Source of the DNA: Bin55 sp965205545
GTDB lineage: Bacteria; Pseudomonadota; Gammaproteobacteria; Pseudomonadales; Azotimanducaceae
Length of the DNA: 64,000 nucleotides
Direction: 5' to 3'
NCBI GenBank assembly: GCA_965205545.1
Contig: OZ242170.1
Coordinates: 1,302,001-1,366,000, forward strand
Positions 54,801-63,718 of the stretch are shown here, piece after piece. The notes beneath the pieces were generated by a model that had not been told where the DNA came from, made no database searches, and saw only the letters and a list, made by a program, of their open reading frames with translations. Positions within the stretch are counted from its first letter, which is position 1, and every line of letters starts with the position of its first letter. A program made the translations under genes and the position numbers.

Positions 54801-56462
54801 CAGGGCGCCAAGCCTGGTGAAGGCGGCGAACTTCCTGGAAGGAAAGTTGACGAGTACATCGCACAAATCAGACATTCGACTCCCGGGGTCGGATTGATAA
54901 GCCCCCCACCCCACCACGATATCTACTCGATCGAGGATATCGCCCAACTGATCCACGATCTCAAGAATGCCAATCCCAATGCCCGGATTAGTGTAAAGCT
55001 CGGCTCCGCGATGGGCGTGGGCGCAGTGGCAGCAGGAGTGACCAAAGCACGCTCGGACCATCTCGTCATTGCGGGCGACACCGGCGGAACAGGTGCTTCA
55101 CCAATAACTTCAATCAAGCATGCTGGTGTACCTTGGGAACTGGGGCTGTCAGAGACCCACCAGACTCTGGTCGCCAACAACTTGCGATCTCGTGTAGTAC
55201 TTCAGGTGGATGGCCAACTCAAGACCGGTCGCGACGTAATGGTTGCCGCATGCCTTGGTGCTGAGGAATTCGGCTTTTCGACCGCCCCGCTAATCGCGTT
55301 GGGATGCATCATGATGCGCAAATGCCATCTCAATACTTGTCCCGTCGGAATTGCAACTCAAGATTCAAAACTAAGAGCGAAATTCACAGGCTTGCCTGAC
55401 CACGTGATCAACTATTTCTTCTTGGTTGCAAGGGAAGTGCGTCAGTTGTTGTCCTCTCTTGGATTCCGTTCGATCAGAGAAGCCGTCGGTAGAGTCGATG
55501 CATTGAAGGAAAGCCCTGCGTCTTCGCATTGGAAAGCGCATGCGCTTAGTCTGAAGCAAGTTCTCGCACGTCCTTTGATTCCAAAGAATTTCCTCGGGGC
55601 GTATTGCAAGCACAGCCAAGACCACGGTCTTGACTCAGCTCTCGACAATCGACTGATTCAGATTGCGGAGCCTGCACTCAAAGACGGCACAAAGGTTCGC
55701 GCATGCCTGCCAGTACGCAACACGAACCGGGTAGTAGGGGGAATGTTGTCGAATCAAGTAATTCGCCAGGTTGGTCCAGACATGCTTCCCGACGACACCA
55801 TTCGGTTCAAATTCATTGGTACGGCGGGACAGAGCTTTGGTGCTTGGCTAGCTCGAGGCATTACCTTGGAGGTTGAAGGTGATGCCAACGACTATGTCGG
55901 CAAAGGGCTTTCAGGGGGGCGAGTGATTGTCTACCCTCCAAAGTCGAGTCCATTCCGACCCGAAGAGCAAATCTTGGTCGGCAACGTTGTGCTCTACGGT
56001 GCAACGAGCGGAGAAGCCTACTTTCGTGGAAGAGCAGCCGAGAGGTTCTGTGTGCGTAATAGCGGGGCTATCGCCGTAATTGAAGGTGTAGGAGACCACG
56101 GCTGTGAGTACATGACCGGGGGACGTGTCGTTGTATTAGGCCAGACTGGAAAGAATTTCGCCGCTGGGATGAGCGGAGGCATCGCATATGTTTGGGATCC
56201 CACCCAGGACTTCTCATCTCGATGCAATCTGGACATGGTTGAATTGGAGGATGTTCGGGATTGTCGCGACGAGCTCGAATTGAAGTCGCTTCTAGATGCC
56301 CACACACGCTACACAAGATCGAAGGTCGCCCAACGTATCCTCAAAGAGTGGAATTCCAGTTTGCAGCAATTCGTCAAGGTAATGCCAACTGACTACAAGC
56401 GGATCCTTGAAGCGCGCGATCCGCTCCGCAACGAACGCGTCCGGTCACCAGCAGAAGTCTGA
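51816..56462 (+). CDS. gltB: Glutamate synthase (NADPH), large subunit
   Basis: Makes two glutamates from glutamine and 2-oxoglutarate. The 1548 residues comprise a propeptide of about 44 residues, the N-terminal nucleophile Cys45 in YEHESCGVGFVCD (class II amidotransferase), the central domain, and the FMN-binding synthase domain (TGGTGASPITSIKHAGVPWE). The [3Fe-4S] cysteines lie in CIMMRKCHLNTCPVG (about 1163-1175), followed by the GltB C-terminal beta helix. It is followed after two bases by gltD, as expected for the alpha and beta subunits. Confidence 0.97.
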   Translation: MTQECLGTCKPQTDARQRHDNEEPSSAGTPSRFRSLQPQYEHESCGVGFVCDIKGRKSRSILDDANQMNCSMEHRGGLGYEKNSGDGAGILTGIPDRLFRKTGQTAIGFGLPPVGQYGVGVVFLPQDRSEQALCRKHFEDCIRHVGHELLGWRRVPIDPNGAMLGDSARAAMPHIEQVFIAAPKQSDPDALERVLYLIRKSVSKRIRSNTTIAQRSLFYVCSLSAKVIVYKGMLTPNQLFPFYVDLQDANYESHLAMVHSRFSTNTFPSWDRAQPNRFMSHNGEINTLLGNKNWMNARQGQAESAVFGDVLHDLYPIVEPDCSDSGTFDNVLEFLLMTGRTLQESILMMIPEAWQHDQTMSQEKRDFYEYFSCLMEPWDGPASIAFTDGTYIGAVLDRNGLRPSRYYITTDDRCIMASEVGVLDIEPKNVVEKGRLQPGKMFLIDFEQGRMIPDDEIKEEWAREQPWGDWLRQQRLEINDLPQAASVPHLESSTLMQRMQAFGYTTETLQFMLLPLVTEQRDPLGSMGNDAALAVMSDKPRMLYDYFKQLFAQVTNPAIDSIREQVVMALECYIGPELNILSETASHAHRLRIQHPILTNAELASLVSLDYRGWRARVIDMTFETDSGRDGLLSALERMCHEATNAIEQGFRLIVLSDREMGLLRTPVSALLAVGTVHHHLVRTHSRTRIGIVVETGEAREVHHHCLLVGYGADAINPYLAFEALWDARRNGYMHDIAHLQNDQDIEIAYKTGTAKGILKVMGKMGISTLQSYKGAQIFEVVGLADEVVERAFTGTASRVDGIGFEVLASEMQRRHAVGYPSNNHVRASVLPNPGDIHWRVDGDLHMWDPETIADLQLATRNNSWDTYQQFANHANLQNTRGANLRGLLDFNTDVNGGAVSIEEVESEAEIVKRFTTGAMSFGSISKEAHESLAIAMNRMGGRSNTGEGGEDANRFLPLANGDSKRSAIKQVASGRFGVTINYLSNADELQIKIVQGAKPGEGGELPGRKVDEYIAQIRHSTPGVGLISPPPHHDIYSIEDIAQLIHDLKNANPNARISVKLGSAMGVGAVAAGVTKARSDHLVIAGDTGGTGASPITSIKHAGVPWELGLSETHQTLVANNLRSRVVLQVDGQLKTGRDVMVAACLGAEEFGFSTAPLIALGCIMMRKCHLNTCPVGIATQDSKLRAKFTGLPDHVINYFFLVAREVRQLLSSLGFRSIREAVGRVDALKESPASSHWKAHALSLKQVLARPLIPKNFLGAYCKHSQDHGLDSALDNRLIQIAEPALKDGTKVRACLPVRNTNRVVGGMLSNQVIRQVGPDMLPDDTIRFKFIGTAGQSFGAWLARGITLEVEGDANDYVGKGLSGGRVIVYPPKSSPFRPEEQILVGNVVLYGATSGEAYFRGRAAERFCVRNSGAIAVIEGVGDHGCEYMTGGRVVVLGQTGKNFAAGMSGGIAYVWDPTQDFSSRCNLDMVELEDVRDCRDELELKSLLDAHTRYTRSKVAQRILKEWNSSLQQFVKVMPTDYKRILEARDPLRNERVRSPAEV

Positions 56463-56464
56463 CG

Positions 56465-57959
56465 ATGGGTGCCACAACTGGTTTTCTAAGGCATACTCGA
56501 AGTGCTGCACCCTACAGAGATCCTCGTAAGCGCGTCGACGACTATCAGGAAATCTATACGCCCCATGACGCTCGCGGGCTAGCGGTTCAAGGCTCAAGGT
56601 GCATGGACTGTGGAGTTCCATTTTGCCAGTCCGGCACCAAGTCTACACACCGGATAGACAGAGGCGGGTGCCCGATCCACAACCGCATCCCTGACTGGAA
56701 TGATCTAGTCTATCGAGGGCATTGGCGCGATGCGCTCTACAGTCTGCATGCAACAAACAATTTTCCAGAATTCACCGGTCGTGTATGTCCAGCGCCTTGC
56801 GAAGGCAGTTGCGTACTAGGAATCACCGATCCACCGGTCACTATCAAGAACATCGAGATGGCGATCGTTGACTATGGGTTCGAAAAAGGATGGATAGTGC
56901 CAGAGCCCCCAGAAAGTCGAACAGGTCGCCAGATCGCCGTCGTTGGATCGGGACCCGCAGGATTGGCAGCGGCTGCGCAACTGAACAGAGCTGGGCATTT
57001 GGTCCGCGTATTTGAGCGAGAGGATCGAGTTGGCGGACTGCTGACCTATGGCATTCCCAACATGAAGCTCGACAAGACAATGGTTGTAGAGCGACGGATC
57101 AACCTATTGCGTGAAGAAGGCATTGAATTCCGTGTGAGCTCCGACGTTGCCGACGGAAATAGCGGGACTATCTCTATCTGTGAACTTTCAGAGGAGTACG
57201 ACGCCGTTTTGTTGGCAACGGGCGCGACCGCACCCAATGATCTAAAGGTGTCGGGCAGGGAATTGAACGGCATTCACTTTGCCATGGACTATCTCACCGC
57301 GAGCACCAAGCGACTGCTTGATCCCAGTTGCGACCAAGCGAAGTTCTTTGATGCAGAGAATCGAGATGTTCTAGTAATCGGTGGCGGAGACACTGGAACT
57401 GACTGCATTGCCACGGCAGTTCGCCAAGGATGCAAGTCGCTTGTCAACTTTGAGCTCTTTCCCGCTCATCCCAATCAAAGATCGGAGGAGCAACCCTTGG
57501 CCAGAGTATCCCCAAGTCTTCCGTGTGGACTATGGCCACGAAGAAGTGCAAGCTCGCTTTGGTGCGGACCCGCGAGTCTTCAGCATTAGCACCACCTCGT
57601 TTCTGGGCGACGACAATGGAAGAGTTCAAGGGGTTGCAACCGTCGATGTAAGCCTTAAAGACGGAAAAATACGAGAACTTCCGAACACTCGTCGAGAATG
57701 GGAATTCGATCTTGTGCTTCTAGCACTTGGGTTTCGTGGACCCGAACATTACATAGCCGAACCTCTGGGTCTCAATTTTGACTCGCGATCAAACTACTTG
57801 GCTACTAAAGGAATCTATCAGACCAATGTAACGAACGTTTTCGCAGCGGGAGATTGCCGGCGCGGGCAGTCGCTCGTCGTAAATGCAATCAATGAAGGGC
57901 GAGAAGCGGCGCAACAAATAGATCTCCGGCTTATGGGTAGAACCGCTCTAAGTGGGTGA
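56465..57959 (+). CDS. gltD: Glutamate synthase small subunit, disrupted by a +1 frameshift
   Basis: The beta subunit passes electrons from NADPH to GltB. Frame one (56465-57589) holds the iron-sulfur cysteines (CMDCGVPFCQS, CPAPCEGSC), FAD motif VVGSGPAGLAAA and NADPH motif VIGGGDTGTDC; after about 57490 it becomes non-homologous. The next frame continues with PWPEYPQVFRVDYGHEEV to AAGDCRRGQSLVV and stops at 57959. Skipping T57497 gives 497 residues, a normal size. Either a one-base insertion (error or mutation) or real +1 frameshifting explains it. Confidence 0.9.
57484..57500 (+). other. Possible +1 frameshift site in gltD: GGAGGAG-CAA-CCC-T
   Basis: A Shine-Dalgarno-like GGAGGAG lies three bases before CCC-T in the zero frame. 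This is the spacing used by the prfB programmed +1 shift, and CCC-N is a slip-prone proline codon. No stop or rare codon follows in the A site (TTG), so it may be coincidence. Confidence 0.3.
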
Positions 57960-58130
57960 GTTGTAACTCAATGAGGTGAACCACAAATCTCCATCAACCG
58001 TGCATTCGCTCCAACTAGAGCTTCAGGCTGCGAAACTGTTCTCAGAGATTCAAGTGCAGGAGCAGAGAAGAAATCCGCGGACAGCACATCCGTAGCGTGC
58101 TACAGCAATTGGCAAACTCCAAAAAACCCA

Positions 58131-59326
58131 TCATGGCTCGCTCAACAATTCCTCCACTACCTGCGGAAAGTTTTCGTCCGCATGGGTCGACCTCAGTATT
58201 CCCTGCCTGTCGATTGCAAAGAGTGTGGGGGTTTCTCGAATGCCCCAATGCTTGCAAAGTGGGTTATCAACAGATACGCACCAATCGATTTCGTGCCGCT
58301 TTAGGTAATCGCAAACTCTCCGCTCTAACAACTGAGTATTTGCCGCTCGATCAGAGAAGATGCCGATCACAGCCACATTCCCGTGATGGGAGCCGACAAA
58401 CGCTTTTAGTCGATGCACAAAATCTGTACAGTGCTCACACGATGTCGACCAAAAATTCACTAGCACAACCTGACCCTGATAGTTTCGAATGTCAACGTGC
58501 TCTCCACTAACAAGATCATTGATAGACAAAGTAAACTCCTTGCCTTCTGAGTGAAATCGCCGCGCGTAATTTGCCACATTTTTTGATTGGGTAGAAGGTC
58601 CTCCGCCCTTTGAAGCAGTTCTTCCTGAACACGTCTGTCCCTCGGTTCCAGCCAATCAATTGCCAACACTAAGTGACCTGCACACTGTCGCATTCCTGCT
58701 GCAAACCAACCATAGACTGGCTCGATGGCAGTAGAGCAATCCCTACGAAACTCCACGAAGTCTTCAATCATCGATATCAGCCTGTTAATCGATTCTTCGT
58801 CTACACCGGAACCTCCGCTGCGAGAGCGGGTCATGTCTGTGTAAAACTTGTCAATTCGAAATCGGTGAGCCCATTCGGCTACTCGGAGTTTCGGGTACGC
58901 TTCGATGAGCGACTCCGCTCGCTTTTGTTGGATGTCTTCTAGCGGACCCTGTTCTTCTCGCCAACGGCGTAGATATTCATCGTTTGACCAATCATCTGCC
59001 TCATACAAGCCGGTAATCTGAAATTCCTGCGCGTCCAGCGCATCATTTACTCGCGAAAACAACCACGGCTGTTCAGATTCATGCCCGTCCAATTGCACCG
59101 CGCAACTGAGCGCTGCTTCATGGCTAGGATGGTGTTCAATCAGCTTCCTTAGGAGAACAACCCGATTTCTCACCCAAAGTTCGTTGAGCTCGTCTGATTC
59201 GTAGGATGGCGAAGGCCATTCTCCGCCCATCCGCACTTGAAGCTGTCCGATCGCTTTAACTAGCCTATTGCTATCAGTGTGCAAAGTGGATTCCATCGGT
59301 CTAAGCTTGGGCAGCTGCTCAGCCAT
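58131..59326 (-). CDS. Thioredoxin/TlpA-like protein with long N-terminal domain, disrupted by a frameshift
   Basis: Two overlapping frames on one strand. The first (59326 to about 58580) encodes a 250-residue helical domain with no signal and no known family, starting MAEQLPKLRPMESTLHTDSN. The second (to 58131) encodes a redoxin fold: GKEFTLSIND, YQGQVVLVNFWSTSCEHCTD with a CxxC pair, and RETPTLFAIDRQG. Adding one A to the six-A run at 58579-58584 joins them as QKNVANYARRF into about 398 residues. The CxxC suggests thiol-disulfide exchange; without a signal peptide it would be cytosolic. It is convergent with gltD. Confidence 0.72.
58579..58584 (-). other. Six-A run, probable site of indel or slippage in the TlpA-like gene
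   Basis: On the minus strand the run reads AAAAAA. Seven As would restore one open frame. Transcriptional slippage on the run could also restore it in part of the transcripts. Confidence 0.4.
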
Positions 59327-59715
59327 TCAAGCTCTCTGTCTCTTCAAGGCTTTGCAAAGGAATAAACCGATAGATGCTCAAAAGCCTCTACACAGAATGG
59401 AGTTCAAACAGTTGGCGGCAACTATGGGCACGAGGTGAAAGCTGTAGTGATCTAGGTTCCTGGCAGCTAGTCCGAACCTAGCTACTCCACCTAATGTTGC
59501 ACGTTTCCTCATGTTGCACATTCTATGACTTTCAACGCATTGGATTTGCCTCGTGGTTCAGATTTGCTTCGGAGTTGACACCTTGAGGAAATCGATGCCG
59601 ACGCAGATCCATTGAAGGATGCTTGCCAAAGCGCGGCACTGCAAATCGCAATCTCAATCGCACTACGTCCGTGTGGTACAACAACCTGGCAAGGACAAAC
59701 AAACAAGACATACGT
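59327..59715. other. Intergenic region between divergent genes, likely promoter region
   Basis: About 390 bases with no supported gene. An open frame from 59623 leads into the enolase-superfamily gene but reads as low-quality sequence before the ATG at 59716. A direct repeat lies at 59494-59519. Confidence 0.45.
59494..59519. repeat. Direct repeat ATGTTGCAC x2, 17-base period
   Basis: Two exact 9-base copies start 17 bases apart (59494 and 59511). Repeats of this size upstream of a catabolic gene often mark a regulator site, but this is an inference and chance is possible. Confidence 0.35.
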
Positions 59716-60924
59716 ATGAAAATTTCGAAGATTGACACGTTCGTCGTGGATGCGGGTTGGCGACCGTGGCAGTTCGTGGCGGTCCGCACCGACGAAGGGA
59801 TAACCGGTTATGGCGAATGCTCGGATGGACGAATGCCCTACAGCGTTGTTTCCTCAGCCAAGGAATTCGAAGCCATACTTTTGGGACAAGACCCTCGAGC
59901 CGTAGAGGCGCGTTATTGGGACATGTATCGAATGGCGCGGCAAAGCCCTGGCGGCATCGCCGCTAAGGCCATCGCAGGGATCGAGTTAGCTCTTTGGGAT
60001 ATCAAGGCCAAATCGCTGAATTTGCCGGTGTTCGAGCTCGTCGGAGGCCCCATGCGCACTCGCCAGCGAGTCTACTGGTCTCACTGTGGCAGTTCACGAG
60101 CCGGAAACTACAAAATAATCGGCACACCACCAATCCGATCGTGGCAGGACATCACCGATCTAGGCAAGGAAGTCGTCCAACGCGGTTTCACAGCGCTCAA
60201 GACAAACATCATCTTTCCAGGTGAAACTGCTCATACCTATCGTGGGGGATTTGGAGGAGGCGAAGGCACTACCGACGGAAACGTGACCAACTCTATGTTG
60301 GACCACATCAAAAAATTGATAGGCACGTTTCGAGATGCCGTTGGTCCGCAGGTTGACATTGCGCTGGACTTGAATTTCAACTTCCGCGCCGAAGCGGCAA
60401 CGCGCATTTGCCGAGTACTTGAAGACATGCAAATGATGTGGGTGGAGATCGACATGTACGAACCCCAAGCGCTTCGTGACATCCGCAATGCCGTCGCTGT
60501 TCCGGTTTGCTCAGGTGAAAACCTGTTCACCGCGCGCGACTATAGACGCTACTTTGAAGCACGTGCAATGGACGTTTGTATGGTGGATGTCCCCTGGAAT
60601 GGGTTCTCCAATTCACGACGAGTAGTCGAAATGGCGGAAACGTTCGAAATCAACTGTGCCCCTCATAACTACTACAGCCACCTCTCCACGTTGCACTCGC
60701 TCCACCTTTGCAACATTTCTCCAAACATTCGTATCTGCGAGATTGACATCGATGACGTTCCGTGGAAGGACGATCTTGTGACTAACCCACTGCAATTCGA
60801 TCAAGGGCACGTTGTCATACCTGAAGGACCCGGTTGGGGCGCGGACCTCAATGAGGAGGTGGCCGCCCAACACGTATGGGAGGCAGGCCGGCTGCCGGGC
60901 TATTGGACTCAAGCAACAAATTGA
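59716..60924 (+). CDS. Mandelate racemase/muconate-lactonizing enzyme family protein
   Basis: Enolase-superfamily enzyme, 402 residues, that abstracts the proton alpha to a carboxylate. The N-terminal capping domain includes MKISKIDTFVVDAGWRPW and GYGECSDG. The barrel has the metal ligands D (ALDLNFNF), E (WVEIDM) and E (CSGENLF), a lysine in ALKTNII and a histidine in APHNYYSHLS. It is probably a sugar-acid dehydratase such as galactonate or gluconate dehydratase, but the exact substrate is not predictable. The ATG at 59716 starts the capping domain. It is isolated, with no transporter or kinase gene beside it. Confidence 0.9.
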   Translation: MKISKIDTFVVDAGWRPWQFVAVRTDEGITGYGECSDGRMPYSVVSSAKEFEAILLGQDPRAVEARYWDMYRMARQSPGGIAAKAIAGIELALWDIKAKSLNLPVFELVGGPMRTRQRVYWSHCGSSRAGNYKIIGTPPIRSWQDITDLGKEVVQRGFTALKTNIIFPGETAHTYRGGFGGGEGTTDGNVTNSMLDHIKKLIGTFRDAVGPQVDIALDLNFNFRAEAATRICRVLEDMQMMWVEIDMYEPQALRDIRNAVAVPVCSGENLFTARDYRRYFEARAMDVCMVDVPWNGFSNSRRVVEMAETFEINCAPHNYYSHLSTLHSLHLCNISPNIRICEIDIDDVPWKDDLVTNPLQFDQGHVVIPEGPGWGADLNEEVAAQHVWEAGRLPGYWTQATN

Positions 60925-60949
60925 GGTGGTTTAGGGCACTTTGAATTGA

Positions 60950-60999
60950 AGTGAATTGAACGTAGCAATTCACTCACTTGAGGACCTCTGATTCCTCAA
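60950..60999. terminator. Two adjacent hairpins between convergent genes
   Basis: AGTGAATTG-n7-CAATTCACT (60950-60974, 9-base perfect stem) is followed by TTGAGGA-n8-TCCTCAA (60978-60999, 7-base perfect stem). They lie between the enolase-superfamily gene and priA, whose 3' ends face each other. No long T tract follows on either strand, so a bidirectional terminator is likely but not proven. Confidence 0.45.
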
Positions 61000-61042
61000 T
61001 TACGTCTCAGTTAGTTAATCCGGCTTATCCATGCCGTGGCTA

Positions 61043-63193
61043 CTACCCCATATCGGCTGGGTCGACATCGATTGACCAACGAACTCTGCTTCGGGGTACG
61101 CTAACGCGCTCTATCGTCTTCAAAGCTTCATGCAAGTGTCTTCGATTATGTGAGAGCAATGCCGCATGGTAGCGCCAACGCGAAGAAATGCGGGCAATTG
61201 GCGAAGCCGCGGGACCGAGAGTCTCGACATGCAAGTTCTTCACGTCGTTCAAGCGATCTTCCAAGAACTTCTCCTGTTCAACTGCATTTGCGCCCTCCGC
61301 TCGCAACACGGCCAGATGAGTAACCGGTGGCATTTGTGCATCTTCGCGAGTTTGTTGTTCCCGTAACACAAATCCACTATATCCCTCCTCAACCAGCGCT
61401 CGCATGTTTGGATTGAACGGATCGTGGCTTTGTATCCACACTTCCCCTCTGCGCTCAGCTCGTCCGGCCCGGCCTGCGACCTGAACAATCAACTGCGCCG
61501 TTCGTTCCGGTGCACGGAAATCAGGGCTTAGAAACCCGGCATCTGCCCCGATTACGGCTACGAGTGTGACATTCGGAAAGTGATGTCCCTTTGCCAGCAT
61601 TTGCGTGCCTACAAGAATGCACCGTTGTTGCGAATGGAGTTCCTTAAACAAGCGTTCCAGTTTGTTGCTTGTGCTTGCTGCATCGCTGTCGACTCTATAG
61701 ACAGGTACGTCGTTGAACGTGGTCCTAATAGTCTCTTCAACTTGTTGCGATGCTACTCCTACCGAGCGCACGCGGTTCGACTCGCAGTTAGGACAGGTCT
61801 CAGGCACAGGCAATTTGCTCTCGCAGTAGTGACAAATCAGCTGGGAGGCCGGCACCTCATGCAATGTCAATTTGACGTCACAACCCTTGCATGTGGCGAC
61901 CCAACCGCAATCCGAGCAATTGACGGATTTCGCATAGCCTCGACGATTGATCAAGACTAACACTTGTGCGTCTGCCGCTAGGTGCTGGCGAATCTTGCTG
62001 ACCAAAATAGGGCTCATTCCGCCAACTAACTGATGACCCCGAATGTCAAGGACATTGAACGTGGGCATTTGGGCTGTGCCCGGACGATGCGAAAGTCTCG
62101 ACACTGAGTAGCGACCTCGACTTACATTGTGCAGAGTCTCCATCGACAAAGTAGCACTCCCCAATATGCAAGGAATGTTCAAAAAATTGGCCCTTACGAC
62201 AGCCACATCCCGAGCTGAATAGCGCAATGATTCCATTTGCTTGTAGGAAGTGTCGTGCTCTTCGTCAACGACGACGAGCCCCAAGTTGTGAAAGGGCGCA
62301 AAAACGGCAGAGCGTGTTCCGATCACAAGCCTGTGCTCTCCCGAACCAATCCTTGACCACACATTGAATCTCTGGATGTTTGTCTTCATCGAATGCAGCA
62401 CCGCAACGTTGCCAAACCGAGTACGAAACGTCTCGGCGGTTTGCGGAGTCAGCGAAATCTCCGGAACTAGCACCAAAACTTGCTTTCCCCTATTCAAGAC
62501 ATGTCGAATGACCTGAATGTAGACTTCGGTCTTGCCGCTACCAGTCACGCCGTCTAGGACATGGACGCCAAATTCATCGAGTTTCGGGACAATCGAGTCA
62601 ACGGCTATGGACTGTTCATCCGTAAGCACAATGTTCGATGAGCGATAGTCGTAATTGCCCTCAACATAGTCCCATCGGACCAGACCTTTGCGATTTAGTG
62701 CTTCAAGCACTTTCCTTTCAATGCCGAACTCGCGAAAATCGCTCTCAAGAATTGGCGATCGCTCCTTCAGCAAATTCCACAACTGCGCCTGGCGATGGGC
62801 ATTCTTAAACTCTGGTGTAGCAGCGTCGCGTACTGTGTACCACTGCTTCTCAGGTTCGACATCAATGCTTCTTCCTCGAAGCGCTTCACGGGGCAGCATG
62901 GTTTCGAACACAGAGCCAATTGGAAAGTGGTAGTAGTCGGACATCCAAGTCGCCAGATGAAGCAAATCAGCGGGCAACACGGGAACCGAGTCTATTGCGC
63001 GGTCAATCGGCTTTAGCTTGGCACCCTGCCGCGATTGAGGTTTTGAGCCCAAGACAATTCCTGTGGCGACAGAATGGCCAAACGGAACCCTGACTCTGCC
63101 ACCAACAACGGGGGGCAATACACCTTCTGGTACCAAATAGTCGTACTCTTGCCACACAGGACGTGGTATGGCTACTTGAACGATGTCGCTCAC
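61043..63193 (-). CDS. priA: Primosomal protein N' (replication-restart helicase)
   Basis: PriA reloads the replisome at stalled forks. The 716-residue protein has an N-terminal DNA-binding domain (VPEGVLPPVVGGRVRVPFG), Walker A GVTGSGKTEVY (about residue 216), DEEH (about 310), and eight zinc cysteines from CSDCGWVATCKGC to CPNC (about 423-471). It ends with the typical C-terminal domain (RWRYHAALLSHNRRHLHEAL). E. coli PriA has 732 residues. It is divergent from rpmE, as in E. coli. SSB, its partner, is encoded at 15102. Confidence 0.97.
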   Translation of the reverse strand: MSDIVQVAIPRPVWQEYDYLVPEGVLPPVVGGRVRVPFGHSVATGIVLGSKPQSRQGAKLKPIDRAIDSVPVLPADLLHLATWMSDYYHFPIGSVFETMLPREALRGRSIDVEPEKQWYTVRDAATPEFKNAHRQAQLWNLLKERSPILESDFREFGIERKVLEALNRKGLVRWDYVEGNYDYRSSNIVLTDEQSIAVDSIVPKLDEFGVHVLDGVTGSGKTEVYIQVIRHVLNRGKQVLVLVPEISLTPQTAETFRTRFGNVAVLHSMKTNIQRFNVWSRIGSGEHRLVIGTRSAVFAPFHNLGLVVVDEEHDTSYKQMESLRYSARDVAVVRANFLNIPCILGSATLSMETLHNVSRGRYSVSRLSHRPGTAQMPTFNVLDIRGHQLVGGMSPILVSKIRQHLAADAQVLVLINRRGYAKSVNCSDCGWVATCKGCDVKLTLHEVPASQLICHYCESKLPVPETCPNCESNRVRSVGVASQQVEETIRTTFNDVPVYRVDSDAASTSNKLERLFKELHSQQRCILVGTQMLAKGHHFPNVTLVAVIGADAGFLSPDFRAPERTAQLIVQVAGRAGRAERRGEVWIQSHDPFNPNMRALVEEGYSGFVLREQQTREDAQMPPVTHLAVLRAEGANAVEQEKFLEDRLNDVKNLHVETLGPAASPIARISSRWRYHAALLSHNRRHLHEALKTIERVSVPRSRVRWSIDVDPADMG

Positions 63194-63403
63194 AATTGGA
63201 AATTTCTAACGAATCGATTGATAGCGGCCCAAGGCCGTTTGCGGAAACCACAATATTATACAAATGAACATATATTTGGTGGTTTTCTGTGCTGGTGCGT
63301 GTCGACCGAGCCCGCAAATGCGACTGATTTGCTAGCTCTACCTTGTCCTAAGTTCAGGACTTTTCTAAAATACGCCGACTTTTTCCACGCTGAATGCGAG
63401 TCG

Positions 63404-63628
63404 ATGAAGAAAGGAATCCATCCGGACTACAAGGAAATCACTGCTACATGTAGCTGCGGAAACGTATTCAAGACACGATCGACATTGTGTGAAGACATTC
63501 ACTTGGAAGTGTGCTCCCGATGTCATCCGTTCTATACAGGCCAGCAGAAGATTGTCGATTCCGCGGGAAGAGTGGAACGCTTCAAGAGTAGATTCGGACG
63601 ATCAACTACAACTGCACGTCGAGCTTAA
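63404..63628 (+). CDS. rpmE: 50S ribosomal protein L31 (zinc-binding C+ form)
   Basis: A small 74-residue ribosomal protein. It starts MKKGIHPDYKEI and has the zinc cysteine set C16, C18, C37 and C40 (TCSCGNVF and VCSRCHPFYTG), so it is the zinc-dependent type, often paired with a zinc-free paralog elsewhere. The start at 63404 is fixed by homology; the open frame upstream to 63074 is not coding. An AT-rich stretch near 63250-63275 with TATTAT may hold its promoter. Confidence 0.96.
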   Translation: MKKGIHPDYKEITATCSCGNVFKTRSTLCEDIHLEVCSRCHPFYTGQQKIVDSAGRVERFKSRFGRSTTTARRA

Positions 63629-63718
63629 CCTCATATACTGTGATTTAGGGCACTTTCCAACAACGAAACAATCCAATACTCTATGGTCTGAATGCTCCGT
63701 TGAGCGGTGTGGATTTCA

